From contig JAJPJX010000059.1 of assembly GCA_021324015.1 (NCBI GenBank), positions 1 to 64,000 of the forward strand: 64,000 bases of DNA, written 5' to 3'. Position numbers and translations under genes: made by a program. Numbering within the stretch: the first letter of the stretch is position 1; every line of letters begins with the position of its first letter. The notes beneath the pieces were generated by a model. That model had not been told where the DNA came from, did not search any database, and was given only the letters and a program-made list of their open reading frames with translations. This document shows, in pieces, positions 1-7,428 of this stretch. The stretch comes from Solibacteraceae bacterium. GTDB taxonomy: Bacteria; Acidobacteriota; Terriglobia; Bryobacterales; Bryobacteraceae.

Positions 1-99
1 ACCGGGGGCGGCTCTCTCAAAGTGCTCCCATTCGTCGCAGTCAAACAGCTTGTCAGCCAGGTAATTCAGTCGTCGCTCTGCCCACAGATTCTGCTATAG

Positions 100-1134
100 A
101 GCCGTGAATCCGAACTGAACACGTTGATCGCCACGGATGTTCTGGCGGAAGGTTTGAACCTTCAGGATTGCGACAAGATCGTCAACTACGATCTCCATTG
201 GAACCCGGTGCGCCTGATTCAGCGCTTCGGACGAATCGACCGCATCGGCAGCGATCACGATGTGGTCTACGGTTTCAATTTCCTTCCCGAAGTTGGGATC
301 GAAAGCAACTTGGGTCTGCGGCAGCGGCTCCACAATCGCATCCAGGAAATCCACGACACCATTGGTGAGGATTCGGCCATACTGGATCGCACCGAGCAAC
401 TGAACGAAGAGGCGATGTACGCCATCTACGACAAGAAATCGCTCGGGTCTGAATCGCTGGAGTACGAAGACGAAGAGGACATCCTGGATCTGAACGAAGC
501 GGAAGAAATCCTGCGCCAGTTGAAGAACGATGATCCCGCTGAATACGACCGAATCGCAAACCTTCGGGACGGCATTCGCACGGGAAAGGCGTCGGACCAG
601 AAGGGCGGATTCGTTTTCTGCCAAGCGGGGCGATACCAACAGTTGTTCCTGGTGAACGAAACGGGCGAAGTGGTTTCGAGGGACATCCCCAAGGTGTTGG
701 GAGCGATCAAGTGTAGCGCTGACGCTCCGGGGCACGCTCTGCCGAACGGCTACAACTCATCCGTGATGCGGGTGAAAAGGATCTTCGATGAAGAAGTGAA
801 ACAGCGCCAGTCGGAGCGCCAACACACACTTTCGTTGACGGTCGGACAGCGTTATGTGATGCGGGAATTGGGAGTGTTGTTCCGGGTGTCCGGGGACGAA
901 GATCAGAAGGGCCAGATCACGCTTTTGGAAAAGGCGTTCCGCAACCCGCTCACGAAGGCGCTCCAGCGGGAATTGAATCAGATTCGCCGAAACGGGATGA
1001 TCGGTGCCGCTCTGCTGAAGGCGCTCACCCGGCTTTACGACCAGCACAATCTTCGAGACTGGCTTGACCGGACCAGCGGCCAGCCGGATGACGAAGAGTA
1101 TCCGAGGGTCGTGTGCAGCGAGGCTTTGATGTGA
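100..1134 (+). pseudogene. SNF2/HepA-type helicase, C-terminal fragment
   Basis: Open frame that carries only the end of a superfamily 2 helicase. The first residues contain motif V ([13 protein letters not shown]) and motif VI ([10 protein letters not shown]), followed by an acidic stretch and an alpha-helical tail typical of large SNF2-like helicases found in defence islands. The ATPase half (Walker A, DEAH box) is missing: the frame is closed by a TAG at 97-99, directly before the residues that lead into motif V. The track start at the TTG of 124 lies inside motif V and cannot be a real start. GC is visibly lower than downstream (31 of 60 bases in 121-180 against 43 of 60 in 2041-2100), which suggests transfer. 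Its end overlaps the next gene by a GTGA junction. Likely inactive; a role in defence is inference only. Confidence 0.75.
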
Positions 1135-1505
1135 CTAAGATCGAGGTAGTTGATTTTCAGGCGACACAACCTGATGGGAAGGGTCATTTGTTGCTCGGGA
1201 ACGGTTTCAGCCGCGCGGTGCGGAATGATATTTTCTCGTATGAAGCTCTGTTTCAAAGCGCCGACTTCAGCAGCTTGGGTACTGCGAAAACGGCATTCGA
1301 CCCTTTACAAACAACCGACTTCGAATCAATTGATGGCGGCCCGAACACACTCCCCTGCGCTAGCGGTCGGCTTTTTCGACGCGAGTTCAGCGAATGTTTG
1401 GGGATAGCCGTTTTCCTGTGCCCCCCGTGCAGGAGACGACTTAACGAGACGGGCGGGAACAATACGGGAACATTGAAGGGGCGAAAACAGCCCATATTGG
1501 CCTAG
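1131..1505 (+). pseudogene. DUF4917-like protein, truncated
   Basis: Starts at a GTG that overlaps the helicase stop (GTGA), the usual sign of translational coupling. The first 70 residues resemble the N-terminus of DUF4917 proteins, with the segments HLLLGNGFSRA, IFSYEALFQSADF and FDPLQTTDFE. After about position 1337 the similarity stops and the frame runs through sequence that does not look coding (proline/arginine/cysteine rich, ending at 1505). Full-length family members are several times longer. I read it as a 5' fragment left by deletion or rearrangement. Function of the family is not known to me; its pairing with a helicase is compatible with a decayed defence operon. Confidence 0.6.
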
Positions 1506-1570
1506 GTAGTCCCAAACGGAATCACCGCAACCCTCTGGTACAACGCACCTTGCACTGACTGTAAAGAACT

Positions 1571-1636
1571 TGCTCTAGTCGATAAGCGGCCCTGAAAAGG
1601 CTGGCGTCGGCGGTTCGATTCCGTCCCTGGCCACCA
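1571..1636 (+). tRNA. degenerate tRNA-Phe (GAA), 5' acceptor strand missing
   Basis: A clear anticodon arm (stem 1587-1591 with 1599-1603, loop CTGAAAA, anticodon GAA at 1594-1596) is followed by a short variable loop, a T arm (1609-1613 with 1621-1625, loop TTCGATT), the 3' acceptor strand CCTGGCC (1626-1632) and encoded ACCA ending at 1636. A decayed D-arm sequence lies at 1572-1586, but the bases before it do not pair with the acceptor strand. It is therefore a tRNA-Phe pseudogene or the copy left at one edge of an integrated element, whose low-GC cargo lies just upstream. Confidence 0.7.
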
Positions 1637-1931
1637 ACTCAAAACAAAGCACTTAGAGGCAATCTCTCGCAGTTCGAAAGTGGCTCGAAATTTTGAACTG
1701 CGTCCAAGTGACGTCCGAAACGGAAATCACGCGCGGAAAGGTGTCTCCAAAGGAGCTTCTGGACACCTTGTGGCAGGCGTGGGGCGGCGAATTAATGTCG
1801 TCTTCTCTTCTCTGCGTGTTCCGGTTAGCCTCGACGAAGTCCGAGCTGCTTTTTCTAAACTTGCCTGACACTCGCGACCGGCCCGGGTTTTCGACACTGC
1901 CAATCTGAGCCTGGTGAGTCGCCGGATCATC
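1637..1931. other. no recognisable gene
   Basis: Low-GC stretch between the tRNA remnant and the glycyl-radical operon. Several overlapping frames of 60-80 codons are open on both strands, but none has a Shine-Dalgarno sequence, a family motif or a codon pattern like its neighbours. I see nothing convincing here. Confidence 0.5.
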
Positions 1932-1981
1932 CTTGAGGGCCTCGGTGGATTTCTGAGTGCCGGCACCGGAGGCCCCTCAAG
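1932..1981 (-). terminator. long hairpin at the end of the glycyl-radical operon
   Basis: Arms at 1932-1945 (CTTGAGGGCCTCGG) and 1966-1981 (CCGGAGGCCCCTCAAG) pair over their whole length with two single-base bulges; a second palindrome GTGCCGGCAC sits in the loop (1957-1966). The stop codon of the activase (1977-1979) lies inside the first transcribed arm. No T-tract follows, so it may be a terminator of the L-shaped kind or a 3'-end stabiliser. Confidence 0.55.
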
Positions 1982-2876
1982 CGGCCAGATATTCCAAAAA
2001 TGTCTCCCGCCACCGGCGCTGCTCTTCCACTCCCGGCAGCGCCTCGGGCAGTTCCTCGAGCCCCGGCATTCCAGCGGTTCGCCGCTTGGCGATCACGCCG
2101 GGATTGTAGGAAAGCAGTTGGCAGGCCGAATAGCCCGTCTCCCGCAGGAAGCGGGCCGCGGCGCGGAGGTTCCGGTCCGTAGTGGTGATCCCAGGAATCA
2201 AGGGCATTCGCGGCACGAGTTTGCTCCTGGCGGTGGCCGCCAGTTGCCGGAAGTTCCGGAGGATTGCCGCGTTCGGCCGGCCAGTGTACTTCCAGTGATC
2301 GGCCGGATCCAACAGCTTCACGTCGAAGTAAATCAAGTCCGCGTAGGGGAGCACCTGCTGCGTGAAGGCGGCCGCATCGTAGAGCCCGCAGGTCTGGACT
2401 GCCGTGTGAATCCCGACGCGTTTCAGCTCTTCGAGGACGCCGCTTAAGTACTCGATGTGCATCGCCGGTTCTCCTCCGGAAAAGGTGGCTCCTCCTCCGG
2501 AGACATCGAAAAACGGCCGGTCGCGCAGGATCAGCTCGACTAACTGGCCGGGCGGATAGTACGTGCCGATCATCCGCAGCGCCGCCGGCGGACACGCCTC
2601 CGCGCAGTCTCCGCACGCCGTGCAGGCCTCCCGGTTCACTCTCTGCGCGGCGTCCGGACAGATGGCGCCGGCGCCGCAAGCCCTGGCGCAACTTTCGCAA
2701 TGGATGCACAGTTCGGAGTGGAACCCGATTTCCGGGCCTTCGCTCTGGCACTCCGGGTTGTGGCACCAGATGCAGGCGAGCGGACAGCCCTTGAAAAAGA
2801 CGGTTGTGCGGATTCCCGGCCCGTCGTCCAGCGAAAAGCGCCGGATATTGGCGATGAGCGGGCGGCCGGCACTCAT
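1977..2876 (-). CDS. glycyl-radical enzyme activating enzyme (radical SAM, PflA-like)
   Basis: 299-residue radical S-adenosylmethionine enzyme that would abstract a hydrogen from the glycine of the partner encoded at 3344-5839. The SAM cluster motif is CPLACIWC (residues 31-38, C-x3-C-x2-C). A ferredoxin-like insert with two further 4Fe-4S cluster motifs follows (CIHCESCARAC at 57-67 and CTACGDCAEAC at 85-95), the arrangement of activases for dehydratase- and lyase-type glycyl radical enzymes and absent from the classical PflA of pyruvate formate-lyase. Length fits the family. The ATG overlaps the end of the SCP2-like gene by 4 bases, so it is the last gene of a coupled trio; a strong hairpin covers its stop codon. 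Cytoplasmic, anaerobic chemistry expected. Confidence 0.92.
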   Translation of the reverse strand: MSAGRPLIANIRRFSLDDGPGIRTTVFFKGCPLACIWCHNPECQSEGPEIGFHSELCIHCESCARACGAGAICPDAAQRVNREACTACGDCAEACPPAALRMIGTYYPPGQLVELILRDRPFFDVSGGGATFSGGEPAMHIEYLSGVLEELKRVGIHTAVQTCGLYDAAAFTQQVLPYADLIYFDVKLLDPADHWKYTGRPNAAILRNFRQLAATARSKLVPRMPLIPGITTTDRNLRAAARFLRETGYSACQLLSYNPGVIAKRRTAGMPGLEELPEALPGVEEQRRWRETFLEYLAA

Positions 2877-3331
2877 ACAGCCCTGGTTGCAATGAGTTGC
2901 AGGCGCCGCGCCATATACGCGAGCTTGTACAGGTAGTTGAGGTTGCCTTCGAGCCTCACCTCCTGCCGCAGCATGGAGCCCAGGATATCCGCCTTCGGGG
3001 CTAATAGAAGGTTCCGCAAGGCCTTCGGGTTCTGAAACGTGATGATGATGTTCGGCTGGGCATCTTTCCGGCGGTGGGGCCAGACTTCCAGCCGGTCGTG
3101 CCGGAAAATGGCCGTCACCACCATGCTGTCATCCGCGGTCCGGAACACGTAACAGGCGTCGAACCGTTTGATGTTTTCCCGGTATCGGGCGTTAAAGAAC
3201 AGCACCGCCGCCATCAGGTCGAGCAGCAAGGTCAGGAATCCTTCGGCCACTTCCGACTCGAGGCACTCGCGGAACTTCTCCACCAGTTTGTCGGCCACAA
3301 GGTTGGACCCAAGTTCGAGAGGATGCGTCAT
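2873..3331 (-). CDS. SCP2 sterol-binding-domain-like protein
   Basis: 152 residues without signal peptide or membrane segment. The C-terminal half (IITFQNPKALRNLLL, then a short linker and a GNLNYLYKLAYMARRL segment) resembles the SCP2 lipid-binding fold, in which a hydrophobic cleft holds an acyl chain or sterol. It lies between the glycyl radical enzyme (12 bases upstream) and its activase (4-base overlap), so it is very probably co-translated with them and serves the same pathway, perhaps as a carrier for a hydrophobic substrate or as an accessory protein. That role is inference; the family assignment is moderate and rests on the pattern of hydrophobic residues and the final helix. Confidence 0.65.
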   Translation of the reverse strand: MTHPLELGSNLVADKLVEKFRECLESEVAEGFLTLLLDLMAAVLFFNARYRENIKRFDACYVFRTADDSMVVTAIFRHDRLEVWPHRRKDAQPNIIITFQNPKALRNLLLAPKADILGSMLRQEVRLEGNLNYLYKLAYMARRLQLIATRAV

Positions 3332-3343
3332 AATCTTGATTCC

Positions 3344-5839
3344 TCAGTTGCCGGGGAGCATGGACTTCGCGCGCTCGGGAAATGCCACGGCTGAGCCGGT
3401 ACGCAGGTCGTACGCGGTCCGGGTGATGATCTCCTCCTTCATGGCATCGTTCAGGTCTTTGAAGTAGGCGGAATATCCCGAGACGCGCACCAGCAACTCC
3501 GGGTAGTTCTCCGGATGCGCTTTGGCGTCGAGCAGCATCTCGTAGGACATGATATTGAACTGGATCTGGATGCCGCCGCACTGGAAATAGGCCTCGATGG
3601 CCTGGCTGAACCGCTTCAGATCATCCTGGTCCTGGATGGCCGGATATTTCAGATTGAAGGCCTCCCCGCCGGGGATCTGGAGAGCGTCGAGCGAGGCCAC
3701 GCCCAGGAGGCAACCCGCCAGGTCCGCTGCCGCCTGCGAAACCGGCGTGATCCCGCTCGCAAAGACGCGCCCGGCTTTCCGGCCGTTTGGCAGCGCGCCG
3801 GCGAGCTTGCCTTGTCCGGCATGGTTGGTCATGGTCCAGTAAGCCGGCCGGTATCTTCCTCCGCGATAGTTCACATGCCGCTGGTAGGTCTCATACAGGA
3901 ACGCGACCAGGTTCCGGGAGTTTTTGACCGCCACCGGATCGTCTGTGCCGTACTTGGGCGTCCGGTAGAGCAGATACGCGTGCAATTCTTCCGCTCCTGC
4001 GAAGTCTTTCCCGAGGGCTTCGATGATCTGGGGTAGCGTGTACTTCCGCTCGAGAAAGACGGCCTTCTCGATGGCGCTGATCGAATCCACTGTGTCGGCG
4101 AAGCCTATGTGGGTGGCGCCCGAGGAATTGTAGAGAGCGCCGCCGAAGATCAGGTCTCTGCCCGCGTCCATGGGACCTTCGAAAAGCCCGGAAAGCAGTG
4201 GCGTGGGCAGGCACTCCTGGTGCGTCCTGCCCAGGCATTCGTTCAGTTCGATGGCCTGCTCGATCAGCCACCCGAGTTGGCCGGTGAACGCCTTCCAAAA
4301 GTCCTCAAATGAGCGGAAGGATGCCGGATCGCCTGTCTGCGGGCCGATTTGTTCCTCGCCGGTGACCGGGCGCTTGCCGTTATACAAGGTGAGTTCGAGT
4401 ACCGCGGGCAGGTTGAACAGGATGGAACTCGAAGAGTCGTAGCTGCGCCCGGAAGCCGACAGCTCCACGCAGCCGATCACGGAGTAGTCTCGGGCGTGGC
4501 GCGTGGGAATTCCTTGGTTCTCCAGGGTGGCGATAGCGGCTACGTCGTTATAAAAGGCCGGCACCGCCTTGGTATTCGCCACCACCTCCGCCACGCGGTC
4601 GCGGTACTCCCTCGGGTTGACCTGGTAGTGATAGCGGGCATTCAGGCTGGGGTCGCGGGTTTTCAGCAGTTCGGTCACGCGCAGCATGAGATACGTCAGG
4701 TCGTTCACCGCGTCCTGGCCGTTCTCGTCCACCCCGCCGACCGTCACGGCCGGCACGGTTCCGGCACCGCCAAACAGCTCCTCCGCCGTCTCCGGCACCA
4801 GGTTCGTGTTGTCGTTCAGCTTCAGCCACAGGCAACCCAGCAGTTCGAGGGCCTCCTGCACAGCCAAGGATCCGGAGTCGATGTCGCGCCGGTAGTAGGG
4901 ATACAGGATCTGATCCAGCCGCCCTGGGCTGACGGCCATGTTGATGTTCTCGGCGTGTACCGCAATATGCAGGATCCAGATGGCATTCAGCGCCTCCCGA
5001 AAACTGCTCGCCGGGTTGGCCGGCACGCGGCTGCACACCTCCGCCATCCGGACGAAGTTTGCCTTGCGGGCCGGGTTGGCTTCCTGTTCCGCCAGTTCCG
5101 CCGCCTTCCGGCTCAGATTGCCCGCATAGTTGACAATCCCCTGGAGCGCGATCCGGACCGCTTGCCAGAACTCGGCCTGCCGTGCCTCCTCGGCGGAGAG
5201 CGTCCCTTTTCCGCGGACCGCGGCTTCACGGGCCGCCGCCTCGGCCATGATGGCGTTCAGCCCCTTCTCGAGTCCCAGCCGGTAACACGGCACCGTGTGC
5301 GACACCGCTCCGGCTTTGCCGGCCAGGAAAAACACGATGCGCTCAAATAGCCGCATGGACGGGGGATTGTGGCACCGGGTTCGGGTCGTCTCCAGGACGT
5401 TGCGCTCCATCCAGTAGGGAAAGATGCGCAGATTCAGCTCCTCGGCGTCCTCGGGGGAGATGCGCTGCGGATTCTTCTCCCGTGTGCTCATGGTGTCCAG
5501 TTCCGGCCAGATCGTCAGGCCGGTCAGTTCCGGATAGACCGGAGCGCCGAATGGCTTGGACGTGGTGGTGCCGGCCAAAAGGCTGTCATCGAAGAAGAGG
5601 GGCGCCTTATTGGAGAGGAAATAATGCATCGCCCTCGCACGGCGCAGTTCGGCCGATTCTTCGGGCACGGAGAAATCCCGCAGGTATTCCGTGACGTACT
5701 TGGCCCGCTCGATGCAGACCTGTGCCCTGGCGCGCAGGCATTGCGTGCGCAGTTCTCCCAAAGACCCCAAGGTTTCTAAAGTATAGTCCACGAGCTGAAT
5801 ATCCGATAAAGTCACCGCCGGCGAAGCGACCGAGGCCAT
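3344..5839 (-). CDS. glycyl radical enzyme, PFL2/dehydratase type
   Basis: 831 residues. The start at 5839 is chosen because AGGGAGG lies seven bases before it; a longer frame reaches 5878 but has no such signal. The glycyl loop near the C-terminus is RVSGYSAYF, with the radical glycine at about residue 788. The catalytic cysteine loop is IGCVELSASG with Cys near residue 457 and a Glu two residues on. A single Cys followed by x-Glu is the pattern of glycerol/diol dehydratase, choline lyase and related enzymes; pyruvate formate-lyase has two adjacent cysteines. The segment SPGRLDQILYPYY is the usual core motif. The usual GCVEP is GCVEL here, so the substrate is open. Followed by an SCP2-like gene and the activase; preceded by two alpha-galactosidases on the same strand. 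Confidence 0.92.
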   Translation of the reverse strand: MASVASPAVTLSDIQLVDYTLETLGSLGELRTQCLRARAQVCIERAKYVTEYLRDFSVPEESAELRRARAMHYFLSNKAPLFFDDSLLAGTTTSKPFGAPVYPELTGLTIWPELDTMSTREKNPQRISPEDAEELNLRIFPYWMERNVLETTRTRCHNPPSMRLFERIVFFLAGKAGAVSHTVPCYRLGLEKGLNAIMAEAAAREAAVRGKGTLSAEEARQAEFWQAVRIALQGIVNYAGNLSRKAAELAEQEANPARKANFVRMAEVCSRVPANPASSFREALNAIWILHIAVHAENINMAVSPGRLDQILYPYYRRDIDSGSLAVQEALELLGCLWLKLNDNTNLVPETAEELFGGAGTVPAVTVGGVDENGQDAVNDLTYLMLRVTELLKTRDPSLNARYHYQVNPREYRDRVAEVVANTKAVPAFYNDVAAIATLENQGIPTRHARDYSVIGCVELSASGRSYDSSSSILFNLPAVLELTLYNGKRPVTGEEQIGPQTGDPASFRSFEDFWKAFTGQLGWLIEQAIELNECLGRTHQECLPTPLLSGLFEGPMDAGRDLIFGGALYNSSGATHIGFADTVDSISAIEKAVFLERKYTLPQIIEALGKDFAGAEELHAYLLYRTPKYGTDDPVAVKNSRNLVAFLYETYQRHVNYRGGRYRPAYWTMTNHAGQGKLAGALPNGRKAGRVFASGITPVSQAAADLAGCLLGVASLDALQIPGGEAFNLKYPAIQDQDDLKRFSQAIEAYFQCGGIQIQFNIMSYEMLLDAKAHPENYPELLVRVSGYSAYFKDLNDAMKEEIITRTAYDLRTGSAVAFPERAKSMLPGN

Positions 5840-5863
5840 CACACACCTCCCTTGCTGGCAAGG

Positions 5864-5893
5864 ATCATACTCTTGCACGAATTATGATGCAAG
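5864..5893 (-). promoter_or_regulatory. candidate promoter and operator of the glycyl-radical trio
   Basis: On the minus strand TTGCAT (5887-5892) and TATGAT (5864-5869) are 17 bases apart and lie just upstream of the start at 5839. A perfect inverted repeat CTTGCA, 10 bases, TGCAAG (5872-5877 and 5888-5893) overlaps this promoter, as an operator would. The -10 is good (5 of 6), the -35 weak (3 of 6), as in regulated promoters. Confidence 0.45.
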
Positions 5894-5902
5894 CAGATCT
5901 TT

Positions 5903-7378
5903 TTAGCGGTTTAATCCGCGAAGCCGTAGCATCCTGGAGCCATGTTTCGGCAGCCTGGCACGAAATTCCCCGTCATATTCCCCCAGGTCCGTGTGACTCC
6001 AGACGTCCCGCACGGCCTGTTTTCCCCGGATACTCAGGTCCCGCCAGCGGGCCGCGACATCGGCTTCGCTCTCGCCGCGGTTGAACAGGGCGGCCGCTTT
6101 GCTGCCGTCCGCCAGGTCCTTCGCCCAGACCTCCGTGTCGCCTGATTTCCATACCGGAGCGCCCTGCCTGCCCAGCACGTCCTGGTTGATGTCGATGACC
6201 TCGTCGTTCGTCAGCAGGTCTAGGGTGAAATCGTCGAGCTTGGTCATGTCGCCGCCGAAAACCAGCGGGGCCGCCAGGATGCTCCACAGTGTGACATAGC
6301 TGTACTGCTCGTCCGCGGTGAGTGGCGTGGGTTGCAGTTTCCTGTGCCAGAGGATCTGGCCAATCAGCAGGTTGTCCGGATCATTCCATCCGCCGGGCCC
6401 CGCCCACTTCTCCTTGCCGGCCTGCGAGAAGCCGACTTCGGACACGCGTTCCCAGAGCCCCGCTTTCGCGCTCCCTACGTCGCCCGTGGTCCGCCAGAAA
6501 TTCCCGCCGGCCCGGCGCCCCCACTCCCAAACGTTGGCCAGTCCGTACTGGCATAGGTTATACACGAAATCCCGGTCGAGTTTCTCCAGCGCCGCGTGCA
6601 TCGCCAGGTAGGGCTTTTCATTCTCTTCCACGCTGTTCCGGTCTTTGATCAGTTTCCGGTAGGAACAGAGGTCGTACTTCAGAAAATCGAATCCCCACCT
6701 GGCGAACTGCCGGGCATCCTGCTCTTCGTGGCCGTAGCTGGCCTCATAGCCCGCGCAGGTTAGCGGCCCCGGTCCGATATAGATGCCGATCTTGAGGCCC
6801 TTCGAGTGAACATAGTCGCACAGCGCCTTCATGTCTGGGAATTTTTTGTTCGGGAGCAGATTGCCCTCCCCGTCGCGGGCTGCTCCGCCGACCTCCGGGT
6901 CCGGGGAGCCCGGTTTTACGTTCCACCCGTCATCGATGTTGATGTAGCTGTAGCCGTGCTGGATGAGGCCGCTCGAGACCATGGCGTCGGCCTGGGCGCG
7001 CACCAGTTGGTCGCTGATCTGCGCGTACGCCATGTACCAGGTGCTCCAGCCCATCGGAGGCGTGAGCGCCAGTGTGTCGCCCGAGACAATCCGGAACGCA
7101 CGCTCGGCCGTTCCGTGCGAATTCCTGGCGCGCAGCGTGACGGTGTACTCACCCCGCTCGGGGCTCGTACCCGTGATCCGCCCGGTATTCGAATCCAGTT
7201 TCAGGCTCCGCGGCAGGCCCCTGGCGGAGAACTTCATCGGGCGCGGTCCCGTGGCGGGAATGGTGTAGAGAAACGGCCTCGCGGGGTGAACCCCATAGAC
7301 TTTTGGCCCGTTGATGCGCGGCGCATCCGCCGCGGGCGCCACGGTGGCAAATATCAGAAGACACCAGATCCGTTTCAT
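5903..7378 (-). CDS. GH27 alpha-galactosidase, exported
   Basis: 491 residues; ATG at 7378 with AGGAG in front (the open frame continues upstream but has no other signal). A Sec signal peptide ends near residue 17. An Ig-like putative domain (residues 20-100, ending before DTLALTPPMGWSTW) precedes the GH27 barrel. Catalytic residues expected from the family are visible: nucleophile Asp236 in FLKYDLC and acid/base Asp300 in FWRTTGD; GWNDPDNLLIG (330-340) is the family signature. It would release terminal alpha-galactose from oligosaccharides or glycolipids in the periplasm or outside. It sits 50 bases after the GH36 gene and before the glycyl-radical trio on the same strand. The related alpha-N-acetylgalactosaminidase activity of GH27 cannot be excluded. 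Confidence 0.92.
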   Translation of the reverse strand: MKRIWCLLIFATVAPAADAPRINGPKVYGVHPARPFLYTIPATGPRPMKFSARGLPRSLKLDSNTGRITGTSPERGEYTVTLRARNSHGTAERAFRIVSGDTLALTPPMGWSTWYMAYAQISDQLVRAQADAMVSSGLIQHGYSYINIDDGWNVKPGSPDPEVGGAARDGEGNLLPNKKFPDMKALCDYVHSKGLKIGIYIGPGPLTCAGYEASYGHEEQDARQFARWGFDFLKYDLCSYRKLIKDRNSVEENEKPYLAMHAALEKLDRDFVYNLCQYGLANVWEWGRRAGGNFWRTTGDVGSAKAGLWERVSEVGFSQAGKEKWAGPGGWNDPDNLLIGQILWHRKLQPTPLTADEQYSYVTLWSILAAPLVFGGDMTKLDDFTLDLLTNDEVIDINQDVLGRQGAPVWKSGDTEVWAKDLADGSKAAALFNRGESEADVAARWRDLSIRGKQAVRDVWSHTDLGEYDGEFRARLPKHGSRMLRLRGLNR

Positions 7379-7402
7379 ATTGCTCCTGTTTGCGGTATGC
7401 TG

Positions 7403-7428
7403 CCGAGTTGCGACCGCTGGCAAGCGGG
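7403..7428. repeat. dispersed intergenic repeat, copy 1 (diverged)
   Basis: CCGAGTTGCGACC followed by a degenerate AAGCGGG end, between the GH27 start and the GH36 stop. It is the most diverged of eight copies of a 26-base element seen in this window (others near 21437, 32508, 36225, 38660, 48877, 58947). Confidence 0.5.

Noticed and set aside
1499-1509. GGCCTAGGTAG as the missing 5' end of the tRNA-Phe
   Set aside because: It has one base too many in the acceptor strand and is separated from the rest by about 60 bases without intron-like structure; a chance match is more likely.
3344-5839. Pyruvate formate-lyase
   Set aside because: The active-site loop has a single Cys followed by x-Glu, not two adjacent Cys residues, and the activase has extra ferredoxin-type clusters.
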